DNA from: Phlegmacium glaucopus
Taxonomy: Eukaryota > Basidiomycota > Agaricomycetes > Agaricales > Cortinariaceae
Reading direction: 5' to 3'
DNA: 64,000 bases
NCBI GenBank assembly: GCA_015039465.1
Contig: MU130302.1
Span: 290,202 to 354,201 of the forward strand
The notes beneath the pieces are model-generated. The model had not been told where the DNA came from. It saw only the letters and a list, made by a program, of their open reading frames with translations, and ran no database searches. How positions within the stretch are numbered: position 1 is the stretch's first letter; the number at the start of each line of letters is the position of its first letter. Shown here in pieces: positions 35,012-47,024 of the stretch. Both the position numbers and the translations under genes were made by a program.

Positions 35012-35319
35012 TTGATATTTAGTGTGTTGCTGGGGTATGTACTACTGTCATAGTAGCAGAAATATTATAGATTATTTTGGAACAATATTATATTTTGGAC
35101 CCTACTAGAAAATCTGTGTGACCTGTCTCTAGCTACTCCAGCCGTTTCCAGTTGAATTACTGGCTCTATTTCATTACTAGAAAACTCTGATTCCAAAAAG
35201 TGGTCCTGGAATCGGAGCATTATTTTTGGATCTAGCAAAAATGTTAGAGAGCTAGAAATGCTAGAAACACTAGTACTAGCGTTTCTAGTTGTTTCTAGCT
35301 ATATGTTATTTTCCTGATG

Positions 35320-35934
35320 TAAGTAATTGTGAGAAATGCAAGAGAAATGAGTTATTACCATAAGACGATGTAATTGAGGGGAAGATGGGCTAGAAGACGA
35401 TGATGATGTATTGCTACTTGCACGCTTGTGGATGGGCACGTATAACCGAGGAAGTCATTGACGCCAACTGGGCAACGTTGATAGTGATAGGCGCGGACAT
35501 AAGCAAGTGGGCAGAAAGGTTTTATAGTGCAAGAAGGCAGTCAAAGCGGAGCAGGTTAAATACCAGTGGCAAAGCACAAGGACTACGTATCGGCATGATG
35601 ATAATAAGCCAAGTCCAAAGTACCTTCCGGAATGGAGAAGAACGTTTCTGGGATAAGGCAGACTGCTATAGAAACTCGTGGAACTTGCGCACTGGCAGTT
35701 GTCACGGTGACAATCTCGCTTTATTTTTTGCTATTCGCAAGATGTTGGGGCCAGTGTTGGTTGATCCCACAGGTGGAATTAATATTACAGCTTTCATCTG
35801 ACCGTACACATCTACATGTAAAGCGCTAAAGCTTAACACAGGTGTCATTTGTATACAGTAACCGCTACGTCACGGTATTGATGTTAGGCATTATCGGGTG
35901 AAAAGGAAACAAAAACGATACCATCGAATCTCAA
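35320..35934. other. Region without a confident gene
   Basis: An open frame at 35400-35801 (containing RITEEVIDANWATL and AERFYSARRQSKRSR) looks like part of an older gene or transposase but has no recognised domain. It lies just outside the right end of the Plavaka element. Confidence 0.3.
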
Positions 35935-36800
35935 TCATCGTCTCCAGGCTCAGAAAGGTAATCCGATAGGGCGTCCTCTACCTTCTTAATCATCTCTCCA
36001 ATAACCTTCTTCGCATTCATCCTGCAATCATCATGCATGTAGGTCGCGCTACCCCACCAATCGTAGTCCTGTACCAATTTCAGCCGACCGAGAACGTCTG
36101 CCTGTCAAAGACTCATCACAGTGTCATTCCTAGTTTTCTCCTTCCAAAATTCGAGCCAAGACTGTGTGCAACCTTGTTGATGCCGAGTTGCACCGCAGGA
36201 GTGGGCATGCTCAAAAGGTAGTGGAGTCAAGCGAAGTTTGTCCCATGTGGAGGTGAGTCGGTAGTATCCTGCGAGAAGTCGATGTTGCTGTGCTCGTGTG
36301 ATAAAGAGACGTTCCGTTGACTTTGGAGAAACAATGGTATTGCCAGTAGTAGGATGGTTGGTGGATTATTGCTGAGGAGACCTTCAGCACTACGTCTGGT
36401 TTTTGGATCACTTCCAAGTAGGCGGCGCCTCTCAAAGCGCGGAGATCAAGTTCATCTGATAAAGTCATAGCAAGATACGCGCATTGCATAGACGAAGACA
36501 TGAGCCCGATCATAGTGCTGAGTAGACGTTCGTGGTGGAAGAGTTGAGTGAGTCGAATGAGTCGGGTGAGTTGGTCTGCTATGTCAATTGGCCCATGGGA
36601 TTTGATGATTGGTTGTCCTATATAGGAAGGGAGAGGATTAAGTGAGTGTGGTGGCGGACTGGAGCTGAGCGCTGAGGATCGGAGAGGGTTGGCGGGTGAC
36701 ATATTCCTGGCGAGGGTGACCATGTTTCCATCAATTTGAAAGAGTATTTATTGGCTGCTCTGGCGATGTTGATAAGATATACGAAATTACAGGTGTAGTG
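35935..36800 (-). pseudogene. Broken gene resembling the C-terminal half of agaric BTB/POZ proteins
   Basis: On the minus strand the pieces, in order, are ANKYSFKLMETW (about 36770), MTLSDELDLRALRGAAYLEV (about 36470-36410), WDKLRLTPLPFEHAHSCG, QSWLEFWKEKTRNDTVMSL, a TGA, and QADVLGRLKLVQDYDWWGSA. The last piece is YMHDDCRMNAKKVIGEMI (to about 35960). This order is what I recall from the region after the BTB domain in many agaricomycete BTB proteins. At least one nonsense codon and frame shifts break it, and the BTB domain itself is absent. The family assignment is tentative. The conclusion that it is broken is firmer. Confidence 0.5.
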
Positions 36801-37148
36801 ATCGGTTGTCATCACTTCATTAGGTCTGTTTTAGGAGACAAAGTATCCAGGTCCTTTAGCCAAATGGTAGACTCGTGACCAGTCCGAGAATGAGGATGGG
36901 TGGAGAGAATCCTCGATTCTCTTCTGCGCAGCCGTCACATCATAGAGGGAACGGTCACAGGTCTAGCCAAATGGATGGATACAAGAAACACGCTATAATT
37001 AGTCAGAATAACACTTTGATGTTTGGCAGTTTCCGCATTTCAACTTGCTTCCACCGCCACCAAACTCATACCCTGGTGTCTCTGCCCCCAATACCCAAGG
37101 AGGATTATATTCTACTAAGCAAGTAACTGTTACAAATACTCGAACTTG

Positions 37149-38427
37149 ATGGCTTTTGTCTTTAAGCGAGAGTTAGTGTCGTTCGTATACTCACACGCCG
37201 TCGTGTAACTTACACTGGATTAGATGGGTATGTGTGCTTTCAGACGCGTAAAATGCGACCATCATGTCATATAATACTAAACATTTACTGAACAGACGCA
37301 TGGAACACGTTCAATTCGATAAAGTAGGGTTCACAGCATTTGGCTCCGAGTCGTATGCAACACATGTATGATATGTGGGCTGTCACGCCTACAGATCTTT
37401 GGGATTGGGTTTCACTTAAAGAGAAGATTGCACGAACTGGTCTTAGGAATTCTCTTTTGGTCGCTCCTATGCCTACGGCCTCGGCCAGTCAGATCCGTGG
37501 CGATAACGAATGTTTTGAACCTTACACCAAGTATGTCCCGTTACGCCAGCTCTGGGTTGAGACTAATGGTTTTGAATTAAATAGCAACATCTACACACGT
37601 CGTGTCCTTGCAGGTGATTTCCAAGTCGTCTGCCCCTGGCTCCTCCGTGAACTCGTCGAACTTGGCCTTTGGGATGAAAATATGAAGAACATGATCGTCG
37701 CTCACAACGGATCTGTTCAAAACATCCATAATATCCCCGACGATGTCAAAGGTATCTATAGAACTGTATGGGAGATCAGTCAGAAGAAAGTCCTCGACCT
37801 TGCTGCCGATCGTGGTGCCTTCATATGCCAGAGTCAGAGTTTAAACGTTCATCTGCAATCGCCTACTCTTGGTCAATTGACGAGTATGCATTTCTATGGA
37901 TGGAAGAAGGGGTTGAAGACTGGAATGTATTATCTTCGTACTAGGCCTGCTGCGCAAGCTATCCAATTTACCGTTGACCAAAGCTTACTGAAGGAGGTGA
38001 AGAAACAAAATGCAATGGCTAGTACTACCCGTGCTGCTACTACCACCGCCCCCACCACTCCTTCGAAGCCTACCAATGGCATTCTTACCACAGCGTCATC
38101 ACATCCTCTCCTACACGTTCCCCCGTCGTCACCCCTTCTCCAGCTCCATCCGTAGTCGTCAAGCAAGAACCTTTATCACCTGTTCCCCTCAAGTTCCTGC
38201 CTTCATCGCCCTCTAGCATGTCGGTATCATCGTCATCCGGGACAGCTGTTGAGATTACCCCCCACTCTCTTGCTTCTGTTTCGTTAAATGATAAAGCGCA
38301 GAAGGCGGCAGAGGCTGATCCTGAATTCGCTGCGGCCCTTCAACGACAACGCGAACGTGAGCTAGAAAATGAGGAATTGCAGTGTTCGTTGGAGAATAAG
38401 GAAGCGTGCTTGATGTGCTCCGGTTGA
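37149..38427 (+). pseudogene. Truncated duplicate of the RNR large subunit gene
   Basis: This copy keeps exon 1 (37149-37170), the 4-nt exon ATGG and exon 3 (HVQFDK, with Lys-to-Met and other changes). It then jumps from the start of intron 3 directly into the end of exon 11, after a short unrelated filler (about 37336-37365). Roughly 2.1 kb that encode most of the catalytic domain are missing. The remainder matches exons 11-12 closely. It differs by a 4-nt deletion near 38100 that shifts the frame in the Ser/Thr/Pro linker. The tail still ends in CLMCSG. The deletion removes the catalytic cysteine block, so it cannot be a reductase. It belongs to the segmental duplication that also copied the neighbouring G-domain gene. 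Confidence 0.9.
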
Positions 38428-38937
38428 AATAATACTGTCGAGTGTTGCCTCATTTCTTTTTTTTTTTGGATCGCTTCCACTAGATGGACTCTGTTGTATA
38501 ACAATGTTCTCCAGATTTTTTTTAGCTACTCAGATACCCCAATCTTGTCTTTTTTTTGTCTCCAGGCTTCTTCGGAAGTTCCTATAATTGTTTACTACTG
38601 TTTTTTGTTTCTTTCTTGCCATGGTTATCGGTTATTATTAAGCCTGTACTTACAATCACTATCATGCAAGCAATACTATGCAATTTTTTTCACTTTGGGT
38701 TCACAGAGTGATAGAGTCCCTATAAAAAAGTGTCTTCGGTTCAGATTGTCTACCAATTCCATGACCGTGTAAAGCTATGCTCCAAACGCAAAAGCGAATC
38801 AACAGATGAACCTTTGCTAGGTGGAGCTCGGCGCAAGGTCGGCGCATCAGAGAGAAGCGTCACATGATAAGAAGTCAGTGATAAGCCCACTGCCCTACTG
38901 TAGTCCTCTCTCCAGATATCTTACATCTAGCGGCAAC

Positions 38938-41900
38938 ATGGACGACGCCCTCAAACTTCGACAGAAATATACTCGTCTTCGTATTCTCGTGATCGGTCGA
39001 GCCAATGCTGGCAAGACGACACTCTTGAAGCGGGTCTGCAATACGACTGAGGAGCCTTGTATTTACGACGAAAAGAGCAACAATTTGGTGCGTTTCCTGT
39101 CCACTAGTTGCGGATGGATCGCTGACTTAACGAACTCGAATCAGTTGGAGCCAACCTCAGAGGTAAGTAATCACCATGCCTTGGTTGATCGAACCCAGAT
39201 TTTTGACTTTGCTGTTAACCAGCGCGGGTGCGACAATATCCACCGCCCATTCGCGTTTTCTAGCAACCCTCAGTTCATCTTCCATGATTCTCCCGGGTTT
39301 GAGTCAGGAGACGAGAATCAACTGAAGGAAGTACAGTCGTTCATTGAGATGCGTGCGAGGTCCACCGACGTGGAGGACCAGCTTCATGCCATCTGGTCAG
39401 TTCATTATCTGGATTCGTTCTTTTATTTATTGCTGTTATAGGTTCTGTTTTAAACCAGATAAATCTCGACCTCTACTGGAGTTAGAGCAGAGGTTTTTCA
39501 ACGAGCAACGAGCAGGAAATGGTTTGTTGTCGATTGTCGACTTCATCTTTCGGAGTACCTCACTGACCTAAATACAATACCACCCAGCTCCAGTGATTGC
39601 AATCTTCACAAAATTTGATGATCTGGTAGTTCAGGTCTTCAAAAGGTCTTTAGGCATGCAGGGAAGTCGTGCAGAGGCAGTCAAATTATTGGAGGACAAG
39701 TTTCGAGCACCACTATTCAAGTATAAGTATCCACCAAAAGCATACATATACATGGAAGGCATGTGTCCAATGCTTCAGAGAGTATCTGTTTGTTGACTTG
39801 ATTGATACACAGACATGCACAAAGATGACAGTGATCATCAGATGCAGGTGAAAGAACTGATAGAGAAAACAGCAGATTCCCTCGATGATCTTGTACTCAA
39901 GATATTGTTTATTTCACTTCAGCAAAATAATTTAGAACTGTGTATCAGATATGCCATAAGATAGTAGGTATTTTCCATAAATTTTCAATATGTCAGTTGA
40001 TGCCTAGTGTCAGTGCACAAAACCTGGGAAGGTCCATTGAAATGGTTTGTCTTATTGTGATCCCTGAGCAACTTATTACCCAGAACTGAAGCTTTAAAAG
40101 GAAAATGTAGTGCAGACCTGCTTGGCATGGTTCTACCATTCATATGTGAGTTGAAATGATATTCATTGTGTCCAGTACTCATCAATGGTATAAAAAGGTT
40201 GGGGTGAGTACAAGATTGACAGAGGTAAGAGACCTATCTCTCCATAAATTTTTCCATTAGCTGATGGAGGTGCAATAGTGTTTGAACATGAGCTGACAAT
40301 AAGAAGAACTATGTATGAAACATCCAGACTTTACTTTCCAGAAGACCTGAAGTAATCTGTTATTTAGGATGTGAGTAAGCCAATAATTGACATGCAGGAA
40401 GATGTTGACTGAGTGTTTTTTAACAGTATGTAAGTTGTATAAATTATGACAAAGATTCAGAGGCATTCAACAAGGTTTCCAGGGGAAAATGGTAAGAAAT
40501 CAATTATGGCATTGAAAGCAGAAACTAAACTTGACATGAAGGAGGTATGATGCACCTATGTCATTCCCATTGGAGTACTGATGAGGCCACTGGACAATGT
40601 GTCCAGTTTGTGAGTCCCTCTCTCTTTCCTTATTTAGCTGACTGACCTGAAAATGTGTCCAGGATGTGAGTCCCTCTCTCTTGCCTTGAAAATTGGCTGA
40701 CTGACCTGAAAATGTGTCCAGGAAGTGAGTCCCTCTCTCTTGCCTCAAAATTCAGCTGACTGGCCTAAAAATGTGTCCAGCAAGTGAGTCCCTCTCTCTT
40801 GCCTTGAAAATTTGGTTGACTACCCTGAAAATGTGTCCAGGATGTGAGTCCCTCTCTCTTGCTTTAAAATTTAGCTGACTGACCTGAAAATGTGTTCAGG
40901 TTGTGAGTTCTTCCCTCTTGCCTTGAAATTTAGCTGACTGACCTGAAAATGTGTCCAGAATGTGAGACCCTCTCCTGCCTCTAAATTTGGATAACTGACC
41001 TGAAAATGTGTCCAGGAAGTGAGTCTCTCTTGCCTTAAATTTAGCTGACTGACCTGAAAATCTGTCTAGGTTGTGAGTCCCTCACCCTTGCCTTAAAATT
41101 TGGCTGACTGACATGAAAATATATCCAGTCTGTGAGTCCCTTTCCCTTGCCTTGAAATCTGCCTGACTGACATGAAATATGTCCAGTATGCAAGTTCCTC
41201 TCTCTTGCCTTAAAATTTCACTGACTGACCTGAAAATGTGTCCAGTTTGTGAGTCCCTCTCTCCTGGCTTAAAATTTGACTGACTGACCTAAAATGTGTC
41301 CAGCTTGTGAGTCCCTATCTCTTGCCTTAGAATTTAGCTGACTGACCTGAAATGTGTTCAGTTTGTGAGTCCCTCTCTCTTGCCTTAGAATTTGGCTGAC
41401 TGACCTGAAAATGTGTCCAGGATGTGAGTCCCTCTCTCTTGCCTTGAAAATTGGCTGACTGGCCTGAAAATGTGTCCAGGAAGTGAGTCTCTCTTGCCTT
41501 AAATTTAGCTGACTGACCTGAAAATGTGTCCAGGAAGTGAGTCCCTCTCTCTTGTCTTAAATTTTGGCTGACTGCCTGAAAATGTGTCCAGGGAGTGAGT
41601 CCCTCTCTCTTCCCTTGAAATTTAGCTGACTGTGAAAATGTGTTGAGTTTGTATGTCCCTTTCTCTTGCCTTAGAATTTAGCTGACTGACCTGAAAATGT
41701 GTCCAGTTTGTGAGTCCCTCTCTCTTGCCTTAAAATTTAGCTGACTGACCTGAAACTGTGTCCAGGTTGTGAGTCTCTCTCTTGCTTTAAAGTTTAGCTG
41801 AGTGACCTGAAAATGTGTCCAGGATGTGAGTCTCTCTCTCTTGCCTTGAAAATTGGCTGGCTGACCTGAAAATGTGTCCAGGAAGTGAGTCTCTCTTGCC

Positions 41901-42708
41901 TTAAATTTAGCTGACTGACCTGAAAATGTGTCCAGGAAGTGAGTCCCTCTCTCTTTGCCTTAAAATTTGGCTGACTGACCTGAAAATGTGTCCAGGAAGT
42001 GAGTCTCTCTTGCCTTAAATTTAGCTGACTGACCTGAAAATGTGTCCAGGATGTGAGTCCCTCTCTCTTTCCTTAAAATTTGGCTGACTGACCTGAAAAT
42101 GTGTCCAGGATGTGAGTCACTCTCTTGCCTGCAACCTCCTTGACAAACCTGAAGCATGTATCCAGGAAGTGAGTCCCTCTGTCTTGTTGCAAATTCAGTT
42201 TGCCAAAAATGCATCCAGTTTGTGAGTCCTTCTCCCACCATTATGTAATATTGCACTGCTGACAATGCCATCTGAACTACCCTTTCCCTAGTTGAAAAAT
42301 ACAGAAGCAGTGATAACATTCATGAAGACTATATTTGCATCCTGGGACCAGACATATTCTCCTTCTGTGTTTGCTGGTCTGTCTGTTCTCCTCCCTGCCT
42401 TGTTACCATCCTTATTGTCCTTCCTTCATATTCTACATTATATAGCACTTCTAATTTGTCTGGAAAATTCCTTTTGGAATCAGTCTCAATCTGCCTCCTC
42501 CTTCATTGATGGCTTTCGCAAGGCTTTTGAAATTTACACAAAGACTGGTATAAGGGAGAGGGTGGAGGTTGCACTTAAAGGGCTTGGGGATTGGCCTAGT
42601 GAAGAGCATGATACTGAACTGCATGGATTCAGATCCAAACTAACTGAAATAATTCTTGACTATCGACTACGTATGTTTAATTCTATCTTCTCAAACCAAT
42701 CCTGCTAA
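38938..42708 (+). CDS. G-domain (GTPase-like) gene, paralogue 3, 29-unit exon array
   Basis: The organisation is the same as paralogue 2. Exons are 38938-39087 (G1 GRANAGKTTLLKRV), 39145-39162, 39223-39395 (G3 FIFHDSPGFESGDE), 39442-39521, 39588-39758 (G4 TKFD), a GC-AG intron and 39813-39963. The array (40607-42221) and the last exon from 42292 follow. In this copy the last exon is a single open frame (VITFMKTIF, PSVFAGLSVLLPALLPSLLS, LICLENSFWNQSQSAS, MFNSIFSNQSC). The 29 triplets in phase 0 are open and acidic. One in-frame TGA falls in the middle coding exon (about 40156), after the block GMVLPFICELK shared with the other paralogues. The gene may therefore be truncated, or spliced differently there. 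The N-terminal G domain is intact. Function is unknown, and a regulatory GTPase-like role is only inferred from the motifs. Confidence 0.6.
40607..42221 (+). repeat. Array of 29 single-codon exons and ~55-nt introns
   Basis: The architecture is that of the 52-unit array. All 29 gaps between acceptor AG and donor are exactly 3 nt, with intron lengths from about 46 to 57. Donors are GTGAGT except GTGAGA (unit 7), GCAAGT (unit 11) and GTATGT (unit 19). Acceptors all end in AG (CAG, TAG, one GAG). The triplets in order are TTT GAT GAA CAA GAT, then GTT AAT GAA GTT TCT TAT TTT, and so on to GAA TTT, with no stop codon. Units 9-12 (GTT TCT TAT TTT) match units 15-18 of paralogue 2. The TAT unit carries the same unusual GCAAGT donor in both, so these units are homologous. 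Confidence 0.8.
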
Positions 42709-43379
42709 TGATTGTTGGTCATTTCAAGCACATCCCAACAACCTCAGACCCTCAAACTGATCATTGCCAGTGATGCCATATTGGAAATTATTGTCATCAC
42801 ACCCCAGCCAATTTTATTCTATTTTGTGTCTATATGCTGTTCTTTGTGTTACAACTTGGAATGATCAAATACCAAACTACATGATTTATCACTTTTACAC
42901 TACAAAGTCAAAGCCTCACTGTACAACCAATGGTATTGAAAATATCAAGTGTGTTGTAAGCAATAAGGGATGTGTTATTGATATGCCTATGGAGTAAAAA
43001 TAATTATGATTCAAGTACTATGGCAGTGGTCAATGCAGGATTTGAGTCGTAACATGGTGTTTCCTTGTATTTCAGACAAGTAAGACAGGTGATATTTCCA
43101 TTGCCTGGAGCCTCCAACTATCGTCCCCACTATTCAGCCTCCTTTGTGAACCAAACTTTAATCCAGTTTGACCTTGAGAGATCTTTCTCCTCCTCTCAGA
43201 AGCATGGCCAGTTGGCATGGACCTCCTGGTGGTTACTCACAAAGGCATAACTTGTAGTGTTGATGTTGAATTCATCTCTGGTATCAACAAAGGCTACAGA
43301 TGCCTGCATTGGGAGTTGCACTGACAAACACTCTATTCCGCTTCCATTAGGTGCCAATGCTTTTCTCGGGTTTACTTTA
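42709..43379. other. Duplicated 3' flank of paralogue 3
   Basis: It aligns with 27934-28640. The similarity ends at about 43370, just before a short inverted-repeat element and the remains of a Gypsy retrotransposon. No gene is assigned. Confidence 0.45.
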
Positions 43380-43887
43380 CCCTCCCCCATATAATCCATA
43401 TGGAATCCATAAAATAGAGGGTGGATTCCATGGAATAGGGGGTGGAATCCATGAAATAGGGATGGATTCCATACTCATTCCATGGAATATGAGGATGGAT
43501 TCCACCTTTATTCCATGGAATGTACACATGGATTCCATACTCATTCCATGGAATATAAGGATGGATTCCATGTTCATTCCATGGAATATAAGAATGGACT
43601 CCATACCCATTCCATGGAATTTAAGGGTGGACTCCATACCTATTCCAGGGAATAAACAGATGGATTCCATACTAATTCCATGGAATATAGGCCTATTCCA
43701 CACTCATTCTATATAGAATCCATATACAATCCATATAGAATAGGTGTGGAATAGGTGTGGAATCCATCTATATATTCCATGGAATGGGTGTGGAATGGGT
43801 ATGGAGTCCATCCACATATTCCATGGAATGATAAAATGGCTGGGGACTCAGCCAAAAGTCATTCCATATGGATTATATGGGGGAGTG
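43380..43887. mobile_element. CCCCCA-ended TA element A (word GGAATCCAT)
   Basis: The left end is CCCTCCCCCATATAATCC. The right end as reverse complement is CACTCCCCCATATAATCC. TA flanks both sides (43378-43379, 43888-43889), and rejoining gives CTTTAAGG. The interior is a roughly 39-bp tandem repeat built from the palindromic words ATTCCATGGAAT and ATGGATTCCAT, which also occur next to the ends. There is no real coding capacity. Open frames on both strands are by-products of the repeat. Confidence 0.8.
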
Positions 43888-44366
43888 TAAGGACCAGAAG
43901 AAGTAGAAGATCTACTTAACCGAACCTCAACCTCTAGCCTGAAATCAACATCTAACAAGATGACAGACAAACATGAACCCACCAGTCTTGACTGCCCCTT
44001 CTAGCACAAAAGAAATCAAACTGAACATGCCAAAGCCTTTCACTGGCAAAAGAGAAGGACTGAGGAAATTCCTCCTCAAAATGAAATTATACCTCATAAT
44101 CAATCAAGATTGAAAACACAGCTCCAGACATTGAGCCTGATTTTGGAACTATCAAAGACTTCTTTGATCTTGAAAAAGCTTTCGCACAATATGACTTGAA
44201 AGGCAATGCCTTGAACAGTCTGAAATACATCTGACAAGAGAAAACCCTGATTGATGAGCATATCACTCAATTCAAAAATTTGATACAGAAATCCAGCCTA
44301 AAGGGTGAAATGGCAATCATCGAAAGATTCAAAGACTCAATCCTTCCTTCTTTGAAACACCAAATC

Positions 44367-44887
44367 TGTTAGGGGACACCTGATTTCCCACCCAACTATC
44401 AACTCCCAATCGGGCCTGAACCTGAACCAACTCCTGAACCAACTCCCAAACCAACTCCCAAACCAACTCCCAAACCAACTCCCAAACCAACTCCCAAACC
44501 AACTCCTGAACTCAAGCCCAACTCCAACCTTGTATATTCCACCCCATCAACAAACTTGACCTGAACCTGAACCAACCGGCTCAACTCCCAAATCCCAATC
44601 AGTCCCGGTCCAACTCCCAATCCCAATTCAACTTCACCTTATTATTTTATTTATTTTCACATGACACCATTTTATTATTTTTATTTATCACACCATTTCT
44701 TTATTTATTTACATATCTCCATTATGTCCATATTAGTACTTAAATACCTCCCCACCCTAGCAGGGATCCTTATCTTTCCTCTTTGGATCCCCTGCTAGGT
44801 GAGTTAGATGTAACCTATTACTTATAATATTATTAACTTTGGATGCCCTCCTAGCTTGACTAAGTCAGTGTCGCAGTTGCCCTAACA
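44367..44887 (+). mobile_element. Solo LTR (plus orientation) inside the Gypsy gag
   Basis: It begins TGTTAGGGGACACC and ends GTTGCCCTAACA, the TG...CA form with 8-bp inverted ends. It is flanked by AAATC (44362-44366) and GAATC (44888-44892), a 5-bp target duplication with one change. Removing it rejoins the gag reading frame across KHQI and LEKPPTT. It contains a 12-bp tandem repeat of CAACTCCCAAAC (about 44413-44515). A family relative lies inverted at 50283-50694. Confidence 0.85.
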
Positions 44888-45588
44888 GAATCCTTACATT
44901 AGAAAAACCTCCAACTACTGTTGCAAGATACTATGATTGTGATTTGCACCTAGACAACCAAAGAAAGAGAATGATGCAGTCATTCTCTTGAGGAAACACA
45001 AACCAGAATAAAACTGGTCAAACAAATAAAAATCAGAACCCACAAGAACAATGATGGAACTTTGAGAAGAAGGATCCAAACGCAATGGATGTAGATGCAA
45101 TGTCCATTGAAAAACAGAATGAAATGATGAGAAAGGGACTTTGTTTCAAATGTGAACAGCCTGGACACCTTTCTCGAGACTGAAAAAAGATGGTCTCTAA
45201 ACTGAATCAGAGCAATTGGCAGAGGAAGCCAGAGACTCAGGAAGTCAAGAATATGAAGGGAAAAGAATTGCACTCCCACATCCAATCCTTGATGGCAAAG
45301 ATGGATGATGATAATAAAGAAGAATTTTTTAAACAGGTTGATGAAGAGGGTTTTTAATTTGCAGAGCTTCCTCAATGCAAGTCTCTCCTAGTCTGGATAT
45401 TTCCTCTGTCTGTACAGCTATGATAGTTTCAAATGCAATATCAATCCCTATTACTATCACTAGCCAGACATTGAGTGAAGAAGACATTGAAACCCTTGGA
45501 CTCATAGACAGTGGAGCTGGCAGAAAGTTCATTGACCAGAATTATGCAAGAAAACCTGGTTTCAAGATTCAAAAATGTGTGTACTTTA

Positions 45589-46075
45589 CAGTCCCCCACA
45601 TTGTCTGGCTGGACTCCGCTGGACTTTTGGCAGTCCAGCGGACTCCAGTAAAATTCTGGTAAAAGTCCGGTCAGAGTCCGGTCAGAGTCCAGTCAGAGTC
45701 CGGTGAAAGTAGAAAAATGCCTGGACTGTATGTCTGGTCACAGTCCGGTGGACTTCCACCGGACATCTGCCGGACTTTTGATGGAATTTAGGGTTATATT
45801 TAGATTTAGAGGTTAGGCTTAGGGTTATATTTAGATTTAGGGCTTAGGCTTAGGGCTTAGGATTAATATTTAGGGATGGGGATATTTTCTGTCTGCGCAG
45901 TAGCACATTCTTAGGTTAGGAGGGGATACAGGCATGTTTTGTACTTCCACTGGACTTCCGCCGGACTTCCACCGGACTCTGACTGGACTCTGACCGGACT
46001 GTTCTGGAGTCTGCCGGACTTCTGCTGGACTCTGGTCAGTCCGGCGGAATTCCGGCCGGACAATGTGGGGGAGTG
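45589..46075. mobile_element. CCCCCA-ended TA element B (word CCGGACT)
   Basis: The ends are CAGTCCCCCACATTGTC and, reverse complemented, CACTCCCCCACATTGTC, with TA on both sides (45587-45588, 46076-46077). The interior near both ends is made of CCGGACT / AGTCCGG words. The centre has TTAGGGTTATATTTAGATT repeats (45790-45860). Removing the element and one TA restores TTTAAA and the Gypsy frame (KCVYF then KVLKNVDRT). Confidence 0.88.
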
Positions 46076-47024
46076 TAAAGTCCTCAAAAATGTTGACAGA
46101 ACACAAAACAAATGTGGAACTATCAAGAACTTTGTCAATCTTGATCTTATTATCAACAGGCAATGAAAGAACATACAACTACTGATCACAGGACTTGGAA
46201 AACAGAAGATTATCCCCAGATCTCCTTGGTCACAAGCAACCAACCTGGAAATCAATTGGAAAACTGGAAGATCCTCCTGGAGAAACAAAAACATGGACAA
46301 CAGCTAATGGCACTTTATCAAGTTCAAGTGAAACACAGAAATGGACACCTCAAAGAAAGAATTCTTTAAATTCCAAAAACCTTCAGTTGAAGACAAAGAT
46401 GATGAAGAAGAATACATGAATTCTACCCTTAACCCCCTTGATGATGATGAATTATCAATACTCATTACTTTTATAACTGGTGAAATGGATAATGACATTT
46501 GGATCAATGCAATAACTTCAGCTTCTCAAGAACTCACTATGAAATATGACAAAAAGGAAGATATTCCAGTTGAAACACTGGTTCCCAAAGAATATCACAA
46601 ATTCCTTGATGTATTCAACAAAAAGAAAGCAGACAGATTTCCTGAAGAATGGCCTTGGGATCACAAGATTGAAATGAAACCTGGATTTGAACCAAAATCC
46701 TTCAAGAATTACAATCTCACCCCAGAAGAACAAAAAGAACTAGACAATATTAGAAAACCTCAGGAGACATTATATTCAGGAATTGAAATCACTGATGGCA
46801 TCTCCTTTTTTCTTGATATCAAAGAAAGACAGAAAACTTTGACCTTGCCAAGGTTACTGATATTTGAACGAACACACTGTCAAAAATGCTTATCCACTAC
46901 CTTTGATTTCTGAAATCATGGACGGACTGAAAGGCACAACTTGTTTGACCAAGTTTGATGTCCTTAGAGGTTACAACAATGTCTGAATCAATAAAGGTGA
47001 CAAATGGAAAGCAGCTTTCAAAAT

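Larger units (their letters stand above)
28758..35319. mobile_element. Two-gene Plavaka DNA transposon
   Basis: The ends CATCAGGAAAATAACATAT (28758) and its reverse complement (to 35319) form terminal inverted repeats that continue into GCTAGAAA with one mismatch. TA stands on both sides (28756-28757, 35320-35321) as a probable 2-bp target duplication. CTAGAAA/TTTCTAG words recur near both ends (28770-28910, 35100-35300). Inside are a minus-strand transposase and a divergently transcribed second gene. The element is 6562 bp and both genes look open, so it may be active or only recently silent. Confidence 0.82.

Noticed and set aside
35400..35801. Candidate gene next to the Plavaka right end
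   Set aside because: It has no family resemblance or splice support, so it is left as an unassigned region.
43351..43716. Open frames on both strands in element A (ESILIFHGM and DSILIPWN repeats)
   Set aside because: The palindromic 39-bp repeat is open on both strands by construction, and the sequence lies inside a non-autonomous element.
44399..44626. Gly/Val-rich repeat frame (GVGLGVGLG)
   Set aside because: It is the reverse reading of a 12-bp tandem repeat inside a solo LTR.
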